A stretch of DNA of 64,000 nt, from assembly GCF_017377735.1 (NCBI RefSeq), contig NZ_JAFVMH010000006.1:166905-230904 (forward strand), written 5' to 3'. Position 1 is the stretch's first letter. Each line of letters begins with the position of its first letter. The notes beneath the pieces were generated by a model that was not told the origin of the DNA, did not search any database, and worked only from the letters and a program-made list of their open reading frames with translations. This document shows positions 49,557 through 58,957 of this stretch, in pieces. The position numbers and the translations under genes were made by a program. This stretch comes from Acetobacter garciniae. GTDB lineage: Bacteria > Pseudomonadota > Alphaproteobacteria > Acetobacterales > Acetobacteraceae.

Positions 49557-49842
49557 CGCAAAAAGGAACTGCCCCGCGCGATGCTGGCAGCAAGGGGCCG
49601 GTATATGGAGCAGCGGTTCGGGCCTGATGGTGGAACCGGAGCCTGACGGGCTGGCCCCATGGCCTGGGCTTGATGGCCACTAACCGTTAGCCGGGGGCCC
49701 CGACGGGGCCGGGCTCGAACGTCCAGGCGGGCAGCGCGCATGTTGCACCACCCGCCCATGCGTGACATGCCCTGCCATGGCCGGGGCATGACCCCAGAGA
49801 GGAAGGCTGCCCTTCCTGCCCCCAATGCAAGGAGAATACAGG

Positions 49843-52800
49843 GTGTTATTCAGTCGGCTGTTCATCATGCGCCCGGTCGGCACCACCCTGATGGCCCTGG
49901 CTTTCATGGTTGCGGGGCTGTTCGCCTACCGCACCATGCCCGTGGCCGACCTGCCCAATATCTCGGTGCCGGTCATCTATATCATCGCCACGCAGCCGGG
50001 CAGTTCGCCCCAGCAACTGGCCAGTGCGGTCACCACCCCGCTCGAACGCAGGCTGGGCTCCATTGCCGGGGTGACCAGCATGCGCTCCACCACCACGGAT
50101 TCGAGCGTCTTCATCCTGCTGTTCTTCGATAACGCGCGCGATATCAACGGGGCCGCGCGCGATGTGGAGGCCGGGCTGCGCGCCGCCCGTGCCGACATGC
50201 CCACGACGCTGCTGATGCCGCCGCAATACTACAAGGCCAATCCGGCCGACAGCCCGGTCATGGTAGCGGCCCTGACATCGCCCCTGCGGCCGCCCTACGT
50301 GCTGCGCGACCTGGCCGAGACCCAGCTCAAGCCGCAACTGGCCGGGGTGAAGGGTGTTGGCTGGGTGGAAGTCGTGGGGTCGGACAAGCCCGCCGTGCAG
50401 GTGGAAATGAACCCCCATCTTCTCTACCATTTCGGCATCGGGTTCGAAGATATCCGCTCCGCCCTGGCTTCGGCCAACGCCAATACGCCCAAGGGGTTCA
50501 TCGATTCCGGCGGCCAGCGCATGGTTCTGCAGACCAACGATCAGGCACGCACGCCCGAACAGTACCGCAACCTTGTCATTGCCTATCGCGACAACAGGCC
50601 CGTGCGGCTTGCCAGCGTGGCGCAGGTGCGCACCGGCCCGCAGAACGAACGCAAGGCCGGGTGGCTGAACGACAAGCCCGCAGTGCTGGCCATTATCCGC
50701 GCCCAGCCCGGCAGCAACGTGATCGAGGTGACGGACGCCATACGCGCGCGCGCGGCCCAGTTGCGCAACACCCTGCCTGCCGATGTCAGCTTCACGCTGG
50801 TGTCGGACCGTTCCATTTCCATTCGCGGGGCCCTGGCCGACACGCAGGAGACGCTGCTTGTCTCGGTCCTGCTGGTGGTCGTGGTGGTGCTAGCCTTTCT
50901 GCGAAGCTGGCGTTCGACCTTCATCCCCGCCGTGACCGTGCCTGTCTCTCTCGCCGGGTCGGTCGCCATCATGGGGATGATGGGGTTTTCGCTGGACACG
51001 CTTTCCCTGCTGGCGCTGACCATCGCCACCGGCTTTGTGGTGGATGACGCCATCGTGGTGGTGGAAAACATTGCCCGCCACATGGAAGGCGGCATGGATC
51101 GGATGGAGGCCACGCTGCTTGGCGCACGCGAAATCACCTTTACCATCCTGTCCATCACCATATCGCTGATCGCGGTCTTCCTGCCCATGCTGCTGATGGG
51201 CGGGGTGCCGGGCAAGGTGTTCTTCGAATTCGCCATGACGCTGAGCATTGCGGTCTCGCTCTCGTTTTTCCTAGCCATATCGCTCACCCCCATGATGTGC
51301 GCACGCCTGCTGAGCGTACATGCCCACCACGATGCGCCGCCCACGCCGTCCACCAACCCGTTCGTGCGTGCCGCGCACTGGCTGGCCGACGGCACGGACT
51401 GGCTGCTGGCCCGCGCGGTGACCATTTATGCCCGCACGCTGGACTGGAGCCTGCGCCGCCCGTGGCTGATGGTGACATCCCTGCCGCTGAGCGTTACCGC
51501 CACCATCGGGCTGCTGGTCATCATGCCCAAGGAGGTCCTGCCCGCCGAGGATATCGCCCTGGTCCAGGGTGCCCTGCGCACGGACCAGACGACCTCCTTC
51601 AGCGTGATGGCGCACAAGACGCGCGCGGTGATCCAGGCCGCCATGACCGATCCGGACGTGGCCGACGTCATCGGCTTTACGGGGGAGGAAACCGCCAACG
51701 AGGCCGAGATTTTCGCGCAGTTGAAGGACAAGGCCGACCGCACCGCCACCCCCGAAAGCATTGCCGCGCGCATCGGCCAGCGCGTGTCGGGCATTGCGGG
51801 GCTGGATGTCAGCCTTTCGAACGCGGGGGATATCAACGGCGGCGGGCAGAGACAGCATGAAGGCACGTACAGCTATGTGTTCACCAGCGATCGGGATGGA
51901 GAGATCGAAACCTGGGTGCCCCGCATAACCGAGGCCCTGCGCACAAGCCCGGTGCTGAGCGGGGTCAGCAGCCATCTGAGCGGGGGCTCCACCGCCCTGC
52001 ATGTGCAGATCGCCCGCGACATGGCCGCGCGCTTCCTGATAACCCCACAGTTGATCGGCAATTCGGTCTACGATGCCTATGGCCAGCGGGTGGCCTCGAC
52101 CATTTCCACGCCCTTCACCACCTATTACGTCACCATGTCGGTGGCCCTGCCGTTCCGCGACACGCCCCAGGCGCTGCAGACCCTGCGGGTTTCCACCGCC
52201 GGGGGCACGGCGTCGGGGGCTGCGGCGTCGAACACCATCCGCGTGCGCGACGGCACGCAGACCAGTACCTCCAGTGTCGCGAGCCTGAACGAGCAGTCCT
52301 TCCGCAACGCCACGGCCAACAGGCTGGCGGGTGGGGGCAACGGGGCTTCCAACGGGTCTGCCGTTTCCGCCAGCACGGAAACCATGGTCCCGCTCAGCAC
52401 GCTGGTGCATCTGGCGACAACGCCCGCCCCGCTTGAGGTCAGCCATGAGGACGGGTCCATATCCGCGGCCATATCTTTCGACCTGGCCAAGGGCGCGGCG
52501 CTGGGGGATGCCGAACGCGCCATTACCCAGGCCCTGGCCGACCTGCACGCGCCCGAGAGCATTCGCGGCAAGTTTTCGGGCGAGGCGGGAGACCTGCACA
52601 AGGACCTGGTCAATGAACTGCTGGTGTTCGTGCTGGCGATCGTGACCATGTATGTGACGCTGGGCATGCTGTATGAAAGTTACGTCCAGCCCTTAACCAT
52701 TCTGTCCACCCTGCCCTCGGCCGCCGTGGGGGCCATTTTCACGCTGTGGCTGTGCGGGCAGGCCTTTTCGCTGATCTCCATGATCGCGGTGATCCTGCTG

Positions 52801-53184
52801 GTGGGGATCGTCAAGAAAAACGCCATCCTGATGGTCGATTTCGCGCTCGATGTCGAACGCGGGCAGAACCTTTCGCCCACCCAGGCCATCCGCAGCGCCT
52901 GCCTGACGCGCTTTCGCCCTATCCTGATGACCACGCTGGCCGCCGCCTTCGGGGCCGCCCCCATTATTTTCGGCCGGGGCTACGGGGCGGAACTGCGCCT
53001 GCCGCTGGGCATTGCCATTCTGGGCGGCCTTGCGACAAGCCAGTTGCTGACCCTGTATTCCACCCCGGCTGTCTATGTGCTCATGCACCGGCTTTCCGCC
53101 CGAACCCGGCGGGGCTGGGCCGCGTTGCGCCGCCGCCTGCCCGGCCCCCGCCCCGGGCGCGAAAGCACCTGCAAGCCCCGCTAG
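49843..53184 (+). CDS. RND multidrug efflux permease
   Basis: 1113 aa with the 12-helix RND plan: helix 1 (RPVGTTLMALAFMVAGLFAYR), a large periplasmic loop, helices 2-6 with proton-relay Asp-Asp in VVDDAIVVVEN, a repeat of loop and helices 7-12 (IVKKNAILMVDFALD). Of the HAE-1 / MdtB-AcrB type: likely exports hydrophobic drugs. GTG at 49843 has AAGGAG 8 nt upstream. A Ser/Gly/Asn/Thr-rich insert (about residues 780-850) is unusual. Neither adaptor nor outer-membrane factor is adjacent. Confidence 0.92.
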   Translation: MLFSRLFIMRPVGTTLMALAFMVAGLFAYRTMPVADLPNISVPVIYIIATQPGSSPQQLASAVTTPLERRLGSIAGVTSMRSTTTDSSVFILLFFDNARDINGAARDVEAGLRAARADMPTTLLMPPQYYKANPADSPVMVAALTSPLRPPYVLRDLAETQLKPQLAGVKGVGWVEVVGSDKPAVQVEMNPHLLYHFGIGFEDIRSALASANANTPKGFIDSGGQRMVLQTNDQARTPEQYRNLVIAYRDNRPVRLASVAQVRTGPQNERKAGWLNDKPAVLAIIRAQPGSNVIEVTDAIRARAAQLRNTLPADVSFTLVSDRSISIRGALADTQETLLVSVLLVVVVVLAFLRSWRSTFIPAVTVPVSLAGSVAIMGMMGFSLDTLSLLALTIATGFVVDDAIVVVENIARHMEGGMDRMEATLLGAREITFTILSITISLIAVFLPMLLMGGVPGKVFFEFAMTLSIAVSLSFFLAISLTPMMCARLLSVHAHHDAPPTPSTNPFVRAAHWLADGTDWLLARAVTIYARTLDWSLRRPWLMVTSLPLSVTATIGLLVIMPKEVLPAEDIALVQGALRTDQTTSFSVMAHKTRAVIQAAMTDPDVADVIGFTGEETANEAEIFAQLKDKADRTATPESIAARIGQRVSGIAGLDVSLSNAGDINGGGQRQHEGTYSYVFTSDRDGEIETWVPRITEALRTSPVLSGVSSHLSGGSTALHVQIARDMAARFLITPQLIGNSVYDAYGQRVASTISTPFTTYYVTMSVALPFRDTPQALQTLRVSTAGGTASGAAASNTIRVRDGTQTSTSSVASLNEQSFRNATANRLAGGGNGASNGSAVSASTETMVPLSTLVHLATTPAPLEVSHEDGSISAAISFDLAKGAALGDAERAITQALADLHAPESIRGKFSGEAGDLHKDLVNELLVFVLAIVTMYVTLGMLYESYVQPLTILSTLPSAAVGAIFTLWLCGQAFSLISMIAVILLVGIVKKNAILMVDFALDVERGQNLSPTQAIRSACLTRFRPILMTTLAAAFGAAPIIFGRGYGAELRLPLGIAILGGLATSQLLTLYSTPAVYVLMHRLSARTRRGWAALRRRLPGPRPGRESTCKPR

Positions 53185-53285
53185 GCGCATGATCGCGCGC
53201 CACATGGCCTTTCGTGCCAAAAGATTCTAAGAGACTGGCCAGGAAGCCGGGCACGGATACGGCCCGGCACTACAGGAGAACCGAA

Positions 53286-53525
53286 ATGTCCGACGATACC
53301 CTGCCCGACCGCCTGTCCGTTAACCCCGAAAGCCCCTTTTACAACGAAGCCCTGCTGTCGCGCGGCATTGGCGTGCGTTTCAAGGGCGTGGAAAAAACCA
53401 ATGTGGAAGAATACTGCGTCAGCGAAGGCTGGGTGCGCGTGGCGGTGGGCAAGACCGTCGACCGCCGTGGCAACCCGCTGACCATGAAGCTGACCGGCCC
53501 GGTCGAGGTCTGGCTGAAAGACTGA
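53286..53525 (+). CDS. DUF3297 family protein
   Basis: 79-aa small soluble protein. LPDRLSVNPESPFYN, RGIGVRFKG, EYCVSEGWVRV and GNPLTMKLTGPVEVWL make up the complete DUF3297 pattern, common in proteobacteria. Function unknown. AGGAGA lies 7 nt before the ATG. Confidence 0.9.
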   Translation: MSDDTLPDRLSVNPESPFYNEALLSRGIGVRFKGVEKTNVEEYCVSEGWVRVAVGKTVDRRGNPLTMKLTGPVEVWLKD

Positions 53526-53574
53526 ATGGGGACCGCCCCAGGGACTGACCTGCCCCCAGCACATGCCACGCAGA

Positions 53575-53597
53575 CAATTAAATACTTTATTTAATTG
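53575..53597. promoter_or_regulatory. AT-rich palindrome upstream of the SQR-like gene
   Basis: CAATTAAATA-CTT-TATTTAATTG, a perfect 10-bp inverted repeat 52 bp before the start codon, in a GC-rich surrounding. Probable operator; sulfide-oxidation genes are commonly controlled by BigR/SqrR-type ArsR repressors, whose gene is not in the window. Confidence 0.65.
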
Positions 53598-53649
53598 TTT
53601 ATATTGAGGATAATGCGCACAACGTCGTGACAGGAAAGGGAGATACTCC

Positions 53650-54909
53650 ATGACCCAGACACAAGACAGCGCGACCCCCGATCTGCGGTTTACCGTCGTG
53701 ATCGTGGGGGGCGGTTCAGCAGGGATTGCCGTTGCCGCCCGCCTCAAGCGGGAACGCCCATCGCTCGACATCGCCATTATCGAACCCGCCACAACCCATG
53801 CCTACCAGCCGGGCTGGACGCTGGTGGGGGCCGGGGCCATGAAGCTGCGCTCCACGCTGGAGCAGGAAGGCGGGGTTATTCCCACCGGCTGCACATGGCT
53901 GCGCGCGGCCGCCGCCAGCTTCCAGCCCGACGACAATACCCTGACGCTGGAAGACGGGCGTGTGATCGCCTATAACCGGCTGGTGGTCTGCCCGGGCCTG
54001 CAACTGGACTGGGACAAGATTGAAGGGCTGAAGGAAACGCTGGGCCGCAACGGCGTGTGCTCCAACTATTCCAAGGACACGGTGGAATATACCTGGACCT
54101 GCATTCAGTCCGTATCGGGCGGCACGGCCCTGTTCACCCAGCCGCCCATGCCGATCAAATGCGCTGGTGCCCCGCAGAAAATCGCCTATCTGGCCGCCGA
54201 TTACTGGCGCAAGCAGGGCACGCTCAACCGCACCCATGTGGATTTCTGCCTTGCAGGCGATGCGCTGTTCGGCGTTGCCTATTTCCGCCCGTCCTTGCAG
54301 GAAGCGGTGGATTATTACGGCATCAACCTGCGCTACAAGCACAACCTGATTGCCGTGAACGGCCCCGAACGCAAGGCCACCTTCGCGGTGACAGCGCCCG
54401 ACGGCACCGTCACGCACGAGGTGCGGACATTCGACATGCTGCATGTCACGCCGCCGCAAAGTGCGCCCGATTTCATCAAGAAAAGCCCGCTGGCCGATGC
54501 CGGTGGCTGGCTGGAAGTCAACCCCGCCACGCTACAGCACACGCGCTATCCGTTCATTTTCGGCGCGGGCGATGTCATGAACACCACCAACGCCAAGACC
54601 ATGGCCGCCGCCCGCGCGCAGACGCCGGTGGTCACGGCCAATCTCCTGGCCTCGCTGGATGGCAAGCCCCTGTCCGGCACGTATGACGGCTATGGTGCAT
54701 GCCCGCTTACGGTCGGATACGGCAAGATCGTGCTGGCGGAATTCCTGTACGGCGGCAAACCCGCCCCCAGCTTCCCCTACGACCAGCGCAAGCCCAGCCG
54801 CTTCGCCTGGTTCCTGAAAACCACGGTTTTCCCCCGTGTCTATTGGGACATGATGCTAAAGGGCCGCGATATCGACCTGCCGCACCACCCACAATGGGCA
54901 AAAAACTGA
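53650..54909 (+). CDS. Sulfide:quinone oxidoreductase-like FAD protein
   Basis: 419 aa. FAD motif VVIVGGGSAGIAVAARL, SQR-type segments HAYQPGWTLVGAG, the TQPPMPIKCAGAPQK loop with the conserved cysteine, and FIFGAGDVMNTTNAKTMAA binding FAD. SQRs pass electrons from sulfide to quinone at the membrane and detoxify H2S. The second conserved Cys region (YGACPLTVGYGK) is also present. Type I/II not assigned. Terminator follows. Confidence 0.86.
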   Translation: MTQTQDSATPDLRFTVVIVGGGSAGIAVAARLKRERPSLDIAIIEPATTHAYQPGWTLVGAGAMKLRSTLEQEGGVIPTGCTWLRAAAASFQPDDNTLTLEDGRVIAYNRLVVCPGLQLDWDKIEGLKETLGRNGVCSNYSKDTVEYTWTCIQSVSGGTALFTQPPMPIKCAGAPQKIAYLAADYWRKQGTLNRTHVDFCLAGDALFGVAYFRPSLQEAVDYYGINLRYKHNLIAVNGPERKATFAVTAPDGTVTHEVRTFDMLHVTPPQSAPDFIKKSPLADAGGWLEVNPATLQHTRYPFIFGAGDVMNTTNAKTMAAARAQTPVVTANLLASLDGKPLSGTYDGYGACPLTVGYGKIVLAEFLYGGKPAPSFPYDQRKPSRFAWFLKTTVFPRVYWDMMLKGRDIDLPHHPQWAKN

Positions 54910-54963
54910 CCAAAACCTCGGTATGGCCCACCGGCGTGGGCCTGCCCTCAAGTCGCCCGATAC

Positions 54964-55000
54964 AAAAGAGCCTTCCCCTTTAATGGAGACGGCTCTTTTT
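54964..55000 (+). terminator. Rho-independent terminator after SQR-like gene
   Basis: AAAAGAGCC ... GGCTCTTTTT with an 18-nt centre, ending in T-run. Confidence 0.8.
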
Positions 55001-55446
55001 CCATGAGTATTCCTACGTATCCTCAGCAGTTCTGGATAGGGAAAGCAGCAAGTCCGTAATTCAAAAAAAATTGTTTCTCGGCATTCCAATCTGCTCGGCT
55101 GTAATAAAAATATACTACGTGGCTATGTCCCTTGGTCCCGCAAGACAGAGACCCGGAAGCATCTGGCCATTTTTATCTGGGTCCATCCAGATTTCATGAA
55201 TAAGATTATGCGTCACCGCAGCATATGCAGTATCTTATCTCTATCCAAACCTTTGCTTATCAGGTCAGAAAAGCATCTGCGAACCGACACTGATACAATA
55301 CTTTAAAACGACCGAAATGGGGACGCCTGTCGCCTGCCGCTCCCTTTCCGTCATGCCGACAGACAGTTTCGGCGGAATAGCGGAAAGCCCGCTTCAGGAA
55401 CGCCAGCGCATGAAAACAGATATCCGTATTGGCGAACGACCTGCCC
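55001..55446. other. AT-rich gene-poor stretch
   Basis: About 450 bp with clearly lower GC than the rest of the window, many short stops in all frames and no gene that I can defend. It marks the change to the accessory part of the window. Confidence 0.6.
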
Positions 55447-55830
55447 CTACGCGTTGGGGTCAATCTCTCTTCCCGCCTGCACCTCGGGGTCATTTTCAAA
55501 AACGTGCAGGACAGCGGACCAGAATGCCCGCAAGCTTGGAAATCGTCCCCAGTTGGGTGGTTCTTCAACATCCGCCGTGGGATCTATACGAATCAAAGCC
55601 CGAGTTACACGGTCGATTTCTTCATCACTGCCGGCAAGTAAAGTTCTTAATTCCTGGATCGTTTCTATTTTGAACGGAAGACCACGAGTCTGCGGCTCAT
55701 CCTGAATGACTTCCGCTAGGGTATCTCCAAAAGTATCGGCGTCTTCGCCGAACGGGCCTGTGCCGAGATTACCCAAGCGCGGAAACATTTCATGATACTC
55801 ATGATCAGTACAATTTAACGGTATGGACAT
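55447..55830 (-). CDS. Small acidic hypothetical, possibly a toxin-immunity protein
   Basis: 127-aa acidic soluble protein. Its layout (FPRLGNLGTGPFGEDADTFG, EELRTLLAG-type helix, GRFPSLRAFWSAVLHVF) vaguely recalls CdiI/immunity proteins, with a conserved Asp-rich start and a helical end. It begins inside the 3' end of the fragment at 55805, as immunity genes do behind toxin ends. No firm family. AT-richer codon use than core genes. Confidence 0.5.
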   Translation of the reverse strand: MSIPLNCTDHEYHEMFPRLGNLGTGPFGEDADTFGDTLAEVIQDEPQTRGLPFKIETIQELRTLLAGSDEEIDRVTRALIRIDPTADVEEPPNWGRFPSLRAFWSAVLHVFENDPEVQAGREIDPNA

Positions 55831-55960
55831 AGTAAGTCATCCCATTATGTTCTTTTTTAATAATTGTAATTTCGATATCTCGTGCAGCCCTGCGTTTCCG
55901 ATCTGCCTGCAGAATGAGAATAGCCCCCTTCCCAGAAAGGGTCGGGGGCCGGGAAGAAAT
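55805..55960 (-). pseudogene. Tail of a larger gene (toxin-like C-terminus)
   Basis: A frame ending GKGAILILQAD-RKRRAARDIEITIIKKE and closing GMTYYVHTVKLY. It is not preceded by a sensible start: upstream it runs out of frame into the metallophosphoesterase gene. It looks like the surviving end of a polymorphic-toxin-type protein. Start coordinate approximate. Confidence 0.4.
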
Positions 55961-55979
55961 TGTGCTCCGCCCTCGCCCC

Positions 55980-57113
55980 CTATCCGGCCCGCAGATGAAA
56001 CCGCGTGATTTCGGCTGGCACGCCCAGGCGCAACGCGAAGCCGGGCCATAGACCTGTGCCGTTGCTGACATACAGCGTCATGCCGCCCACCTGGTAGCGT
56101 CCGGAGACGAAGCCGTTATTGCCCCGCGCGACGAGATGATCGAGGCCGCGGATCATCCCGCCATGCGTATGACCCGAGAGCTGAAGCGCCACGCCCCGAG
56201 CCGCCGCGGCCCGGGCGTCACCCGGTTGATGATCGAGCAGAACAACCGCGGCACCGGCTGGGCAGTCCGCCAACGCGGCGTCAAGATCCGGTGCGACCTG
56301 ACCGTGTCTGCGTGCCGAGCGATCCGTCACGCCCGCGATCACCAGATGGGCCGCGCCGCGCGTGATGATCCTGTGCTGGTTTTCCAGCACATCGAAACCC
56401 AGTGCCGACAGGTGGCGCATCCAGTCCGCATAATCGAAGAAATATTCATGGTTGCCCGGAGCGGCCATTACGCCGTCAGGCGCGCGCAGCCCCGCAAGCG
56501 GTGCGATATCGGCGCGGCGCATCTCCACCGACCCGTCGATGAAATCCCCCGTCACGACGATCAGATCGGCACCCGCCGCGTTGGCTCGCGCCACGACACG
56601 AGCGGCCCATCCTGCAGAGAAGAGCCGCGAGATATGCAGATCACTCAACTGGAGCAGTCGGTATCCATCGAACAGCGGGGATAATCCGCGTATGGCGACG
56701 GTCACGTCCCTGACACGGGGTACCCGCAGCGCATTGGTGACGCCGATGGCCGCGAGCACCCCGGCCAGCCCCGCCACCGCGACACGGGCTTCGGTGCCGA
56801 TATGAACCGGCTGCCATGCGACCAACGCGACCACCAGCGCGCCAAGATCGAGCGCGAGCTGAAGCAGCGTGAGAAACAGGATCGTCCCGACTGCCCAGTT
56901 GAACAGGATGATGAGCGGTTTCGGGAATTCCGGCGCGAACACCGATCCGGAGGAAAGCCTGCTCCAGAACTGGTACTGCGACGCCACGATGACGAAGGCG
57001 GCCACCAGGAGTTTCACGGCGCCCGGAAGAGGGAGCGGCCATAACCAGTTCAGGATCACGATCGACAGGAGCAGGCCGAATACGATAATGCGCACGAGTA
57101 TGGACACCCTCAT
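55980..57113 (-). CDS. Membrane metallophosphoesterase (YkuE-like)
   Basis: 377 aa. About three to four N-terminal membrane helices (to residue about 130), then a cytosolic or periplasmic calcineurin-like domain with LLQLSDLHIS, VVTGDFIDG, AAPGNHEYFF, LLDHQPGD and LQLSGHTHGG: the full two-metal motif set. YkuE-like proteins are implicated in cell-envelope phosphoester hydrolysis; the substrate here is unknown. Separated by 20 bp from the toxin-like remnant and standing apart from the SDR module. Confidence 0.87.
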   Translation of the reverse strand: MRVSILVRIIVFGLLLSIVILNWLWPLPLPGAVKLLVAAFVIVASQYQFWSRLSSGSVFAPEFPKPLIILFNWAVGTILFLTLLQLALDLGALVVALVAWQPVHIGTEARVAVAGLAGVLAAIGVTNALRVPRVRDVTVAIRGLSPLFDGYRLLQLSDLHISRLFSAGWAARVVARANAAGADLIVVTGDFIDGSVEMRRADIAPLAGLRAPDGVMAAPGNHEYFFDYADWMRHLSALGFDVLENQHRIITRGAAHLVIAGVTDRSARRHGQVAPDLDAALADCPAGAAVVLLDHQPGDARAAAARGVALQLSGHTHGGMIRGLDHLVARGNNGFVSGRYQVGGMTLYVSNGTGLWPGFALRLGVPAEITRFHLRAG

Positions 57114-57187
57114 GGATAGGTGGAACCGTCAGCGTCACGGCACAGCCGTAAGAGTGGCCGTGCCGAAGTATTGGTCGCGCGAACGCG

Positions 57188-58168
57188 TCAGGCGAAGCGT
57201 TCCCCGACCATCTCCTCGCTCTTTGCCCACAGGGCCTGGGCACGTGCGGGATCAAGAGCATAGGCGCGTACGCCCGCACTGCCCAGACCGATCGACTGGC
57301 CGTCCGGGATCACATCGCTGACGTGGCAATCCTCGCAGTAATGGGCGCCCACCGGATCGGCTTCAGCCACGACGCCGGCCCATACCGCGGTTGCAGCACC
57401 CTGCGGGATGCTCTTGAACTGGAAGGGCTTCTGCCCCTCGGCAACGGCCTGGTCGTTGATCTGGCTCACCATGGCTTCGATCTCACCAGGCGCCATGTGC
57501 CGCACCAGTTCCGTCATGATCCCGCCGGGGTGAACCGCCGTCGCCCGCACGCCGCGTGATCGATGCCGCGCGTCGAATGCGACGGCGAAGAGAATGTTGG
57601 CGGTCTTTGAGCGCCCATAGGCCACGAACGGTGCGTAAGGCGTATGTTCGAAATTCGGATCATCCAGATCAACGTCGGCAAAGCGATGTCCGGCCGAAGA
57701 CACGTTGACCAGCCGCGCGCCTTCACGCAGCAGTCCGGCAATCCGGTTGACCAGGACGAAATGTCCTAGGTGGTTGGTGCCGAACTGCGTCTCGAACCCG
57801 TCTTTCGTATGCCCGAACGGCGTCGCCATCACGCCCGCATTGGCAATAACCAGGTCGAAGGGCGCGCCTTGTGCGTTCAGACGGTCGGCGCAGGCGCGCA
57901 CGCTCGCCAGGTCCGCAAGGTCCAGCGCGGTGAGTTCGAACGCACCGCCTCCTTGCGCCGCGGCTGCGCGGACCTGATCGGTGGCGCGCTCCGCTTTTGC
58001 AAGATCGCGCACCGCACCCACGACATGCGCGCCATGAGCCGCCAGCGCCCGGGCCGTTTCAACACCCAATCCGGCGGAAACGCCGGTCACGAGAACGCGC
58101 TTGCCCGTCAGAGACACGCCGGAGAGAACATCGTCAGTCGTCGAGGTTGCGTCAAAAATCTGAGTCAT
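57188..58168 (-). CDS. Short-chain dehydrogenase/reductase
   Basis: 326 aa. Cofactor motif VLVTGVSAGLGVETA (TGxxxGxG), NAG motif DLVIANAGVM, active-site Ser (VNVSSAGH) and YxxxK (YGRSKTANILF). Similar to retinol-dehydrogenase / WWOX-type bacterial SDRs; the substrate is unknown. GGGAGG lies 8 nt before the ATG at 58168. Divergent from a TetR gene with paired operators between them, so probably its target. Confidence 0.9.
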   Translation of the reverse strand: MTQIFDATSTTDDVLSGVSLTGKRVLVTGVSAGLGVETARALAAHGAHVVGAVRDLAKAERATDQVRAAAAQGGGAFELTALDLADLASVRACADRLNAQGAPFDLVIANAGVMATPFGHTKDGFETQFGTNHLGHFVLVNRIAGLLREGARLVNVSSAGHRFADVDLDDPNFEHTPYAPFVAYGRSKTANILFAVAFDARHRSRGVRATAVHPGGIMTELVRHMAPGEIEAMVSQINDQAVAEGQKPFQFKSIPQGAATAVWAGVVAEADPVGAHYCEDCHVSDVIPDGQSIGLGSAGVRAYALDPARAQALWAKSEEMVGERFA

Positions 58169-58230
58169 GGGTGGACCTCCCTGAAATGGTGCATCCGTTC
58201 CTTGCCGAAACGGCATTGGATGTCTTATGT

Positions 58231-58271
58231 GGAGTATCGCTCCGTTTTATATATACGGAGGATTACTCCGT
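58231..58271. promoter_or_regulatory. Two palindromic TetR operators
   Basis: GGAG-TATCG-CTCC (58231-58243) and ACGGAG-GATTA-CTCCGT (58255-58271), the same arm and 5-bp spacer type, centres 26 bp apart, with an AT-rich TTATATATA between them. Placed in the divergent SDR/TetR promoter region. Confidence 0.8.
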
Positions 58272-58289
58272 TTAACAAGGGGAGGAAAG

Positions 58290-58871
58290 GTGACTGACGT
58301 GAAAAAGCCTCGCCGCCGACCGCGCAGCGACGGACGGCGCAACAGGGAGCATCTTCTGGAAGTGGCCAAAACCGCGTTTACGATGGGCGAAGTGGACATT
58401 CCGTTGGATGAAGTCGCACGGCGCGCGGGTGTGGGCATTGGCACGCTCTATCGTCACTTTCCCAGTCGTGATGCTCTGATCGAGGCGGTCTATCGCGCTG
58501 AACTGGACCGCCTTGCCGAAGCGGCCCCGGTTCTGGCCGCGCAACATCCGCCGGTGGAGGCGCTGCGCGCATGGATGCGTCTGTTCGTGGATTACATCGC
58601 CGCCAAGCAGGTCATCGCCCCTGCGCTCAACGGGCTTGTCGGGGGGACGGGGGCTCTCTACGCGCATTCCGGCGATATTCTCAAAGCCGCGGTCAACAGC
58701 CTTGTCTCCGCTGCCATCGCATCCGGTGACTTACGCGCCGATATCGAGCCCCTGGATCTGCTTCGTGCTCTGGCGGGCGTTTCGAATTTTTCCGCCGGTC
58801 CCGGCTGGGAGAACAGTGCGAAGCGCCTCGTCGACATTCTCATCGCGGGTTCGCGCTCGTCGGTATCGTAA
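58290..58871 (+). CDS. TetR/AcrR family regulator
   Basis: 193 aa. N-terminal helix-turn-helix: DEVARRAGVGIGTLYRHF-P, followed by the ligand-binding helices (YRAELDRLAEAAPVL...). GTG start at 58290 with GGGGAGG 4-5 nt upstream. Probably represses itself and the divergent SDR gene through the paired operators. Ligand unknown. Confidence 0.9.
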   Translation: MTDVKKPRRRPRSDGRRNREHLLEVAKTAFTMGEVDIPLDEVARRAGVGIGTLYRHFPSRDALIEAVYRAELDRLAEAAPVLAAQHPPVEALRAWMRLFVDYIAAKQVIAPALNGLVGGTGALYAHSGDILKAAVNSLVSAAIASGDLRADIEPLDLLRALAGVSNFSAGPGWENSAKRLVDILIAGSRSSVS

Positions 58872-58957
58872 AGACGCACGCGCCACGAGTTTATCCGCTT
58901 TGCACATCGCATGTGTGTTCCCGACGTCGGATGGGAAGGCGAGTGCTGCCTGTCTGC

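Noticed and set aside
55260..55571. Transposase remnant
   Set aside because: The minus-strand frame gave no recognisable transposase motif (no DDE order) and no inverted repeats at its borders.
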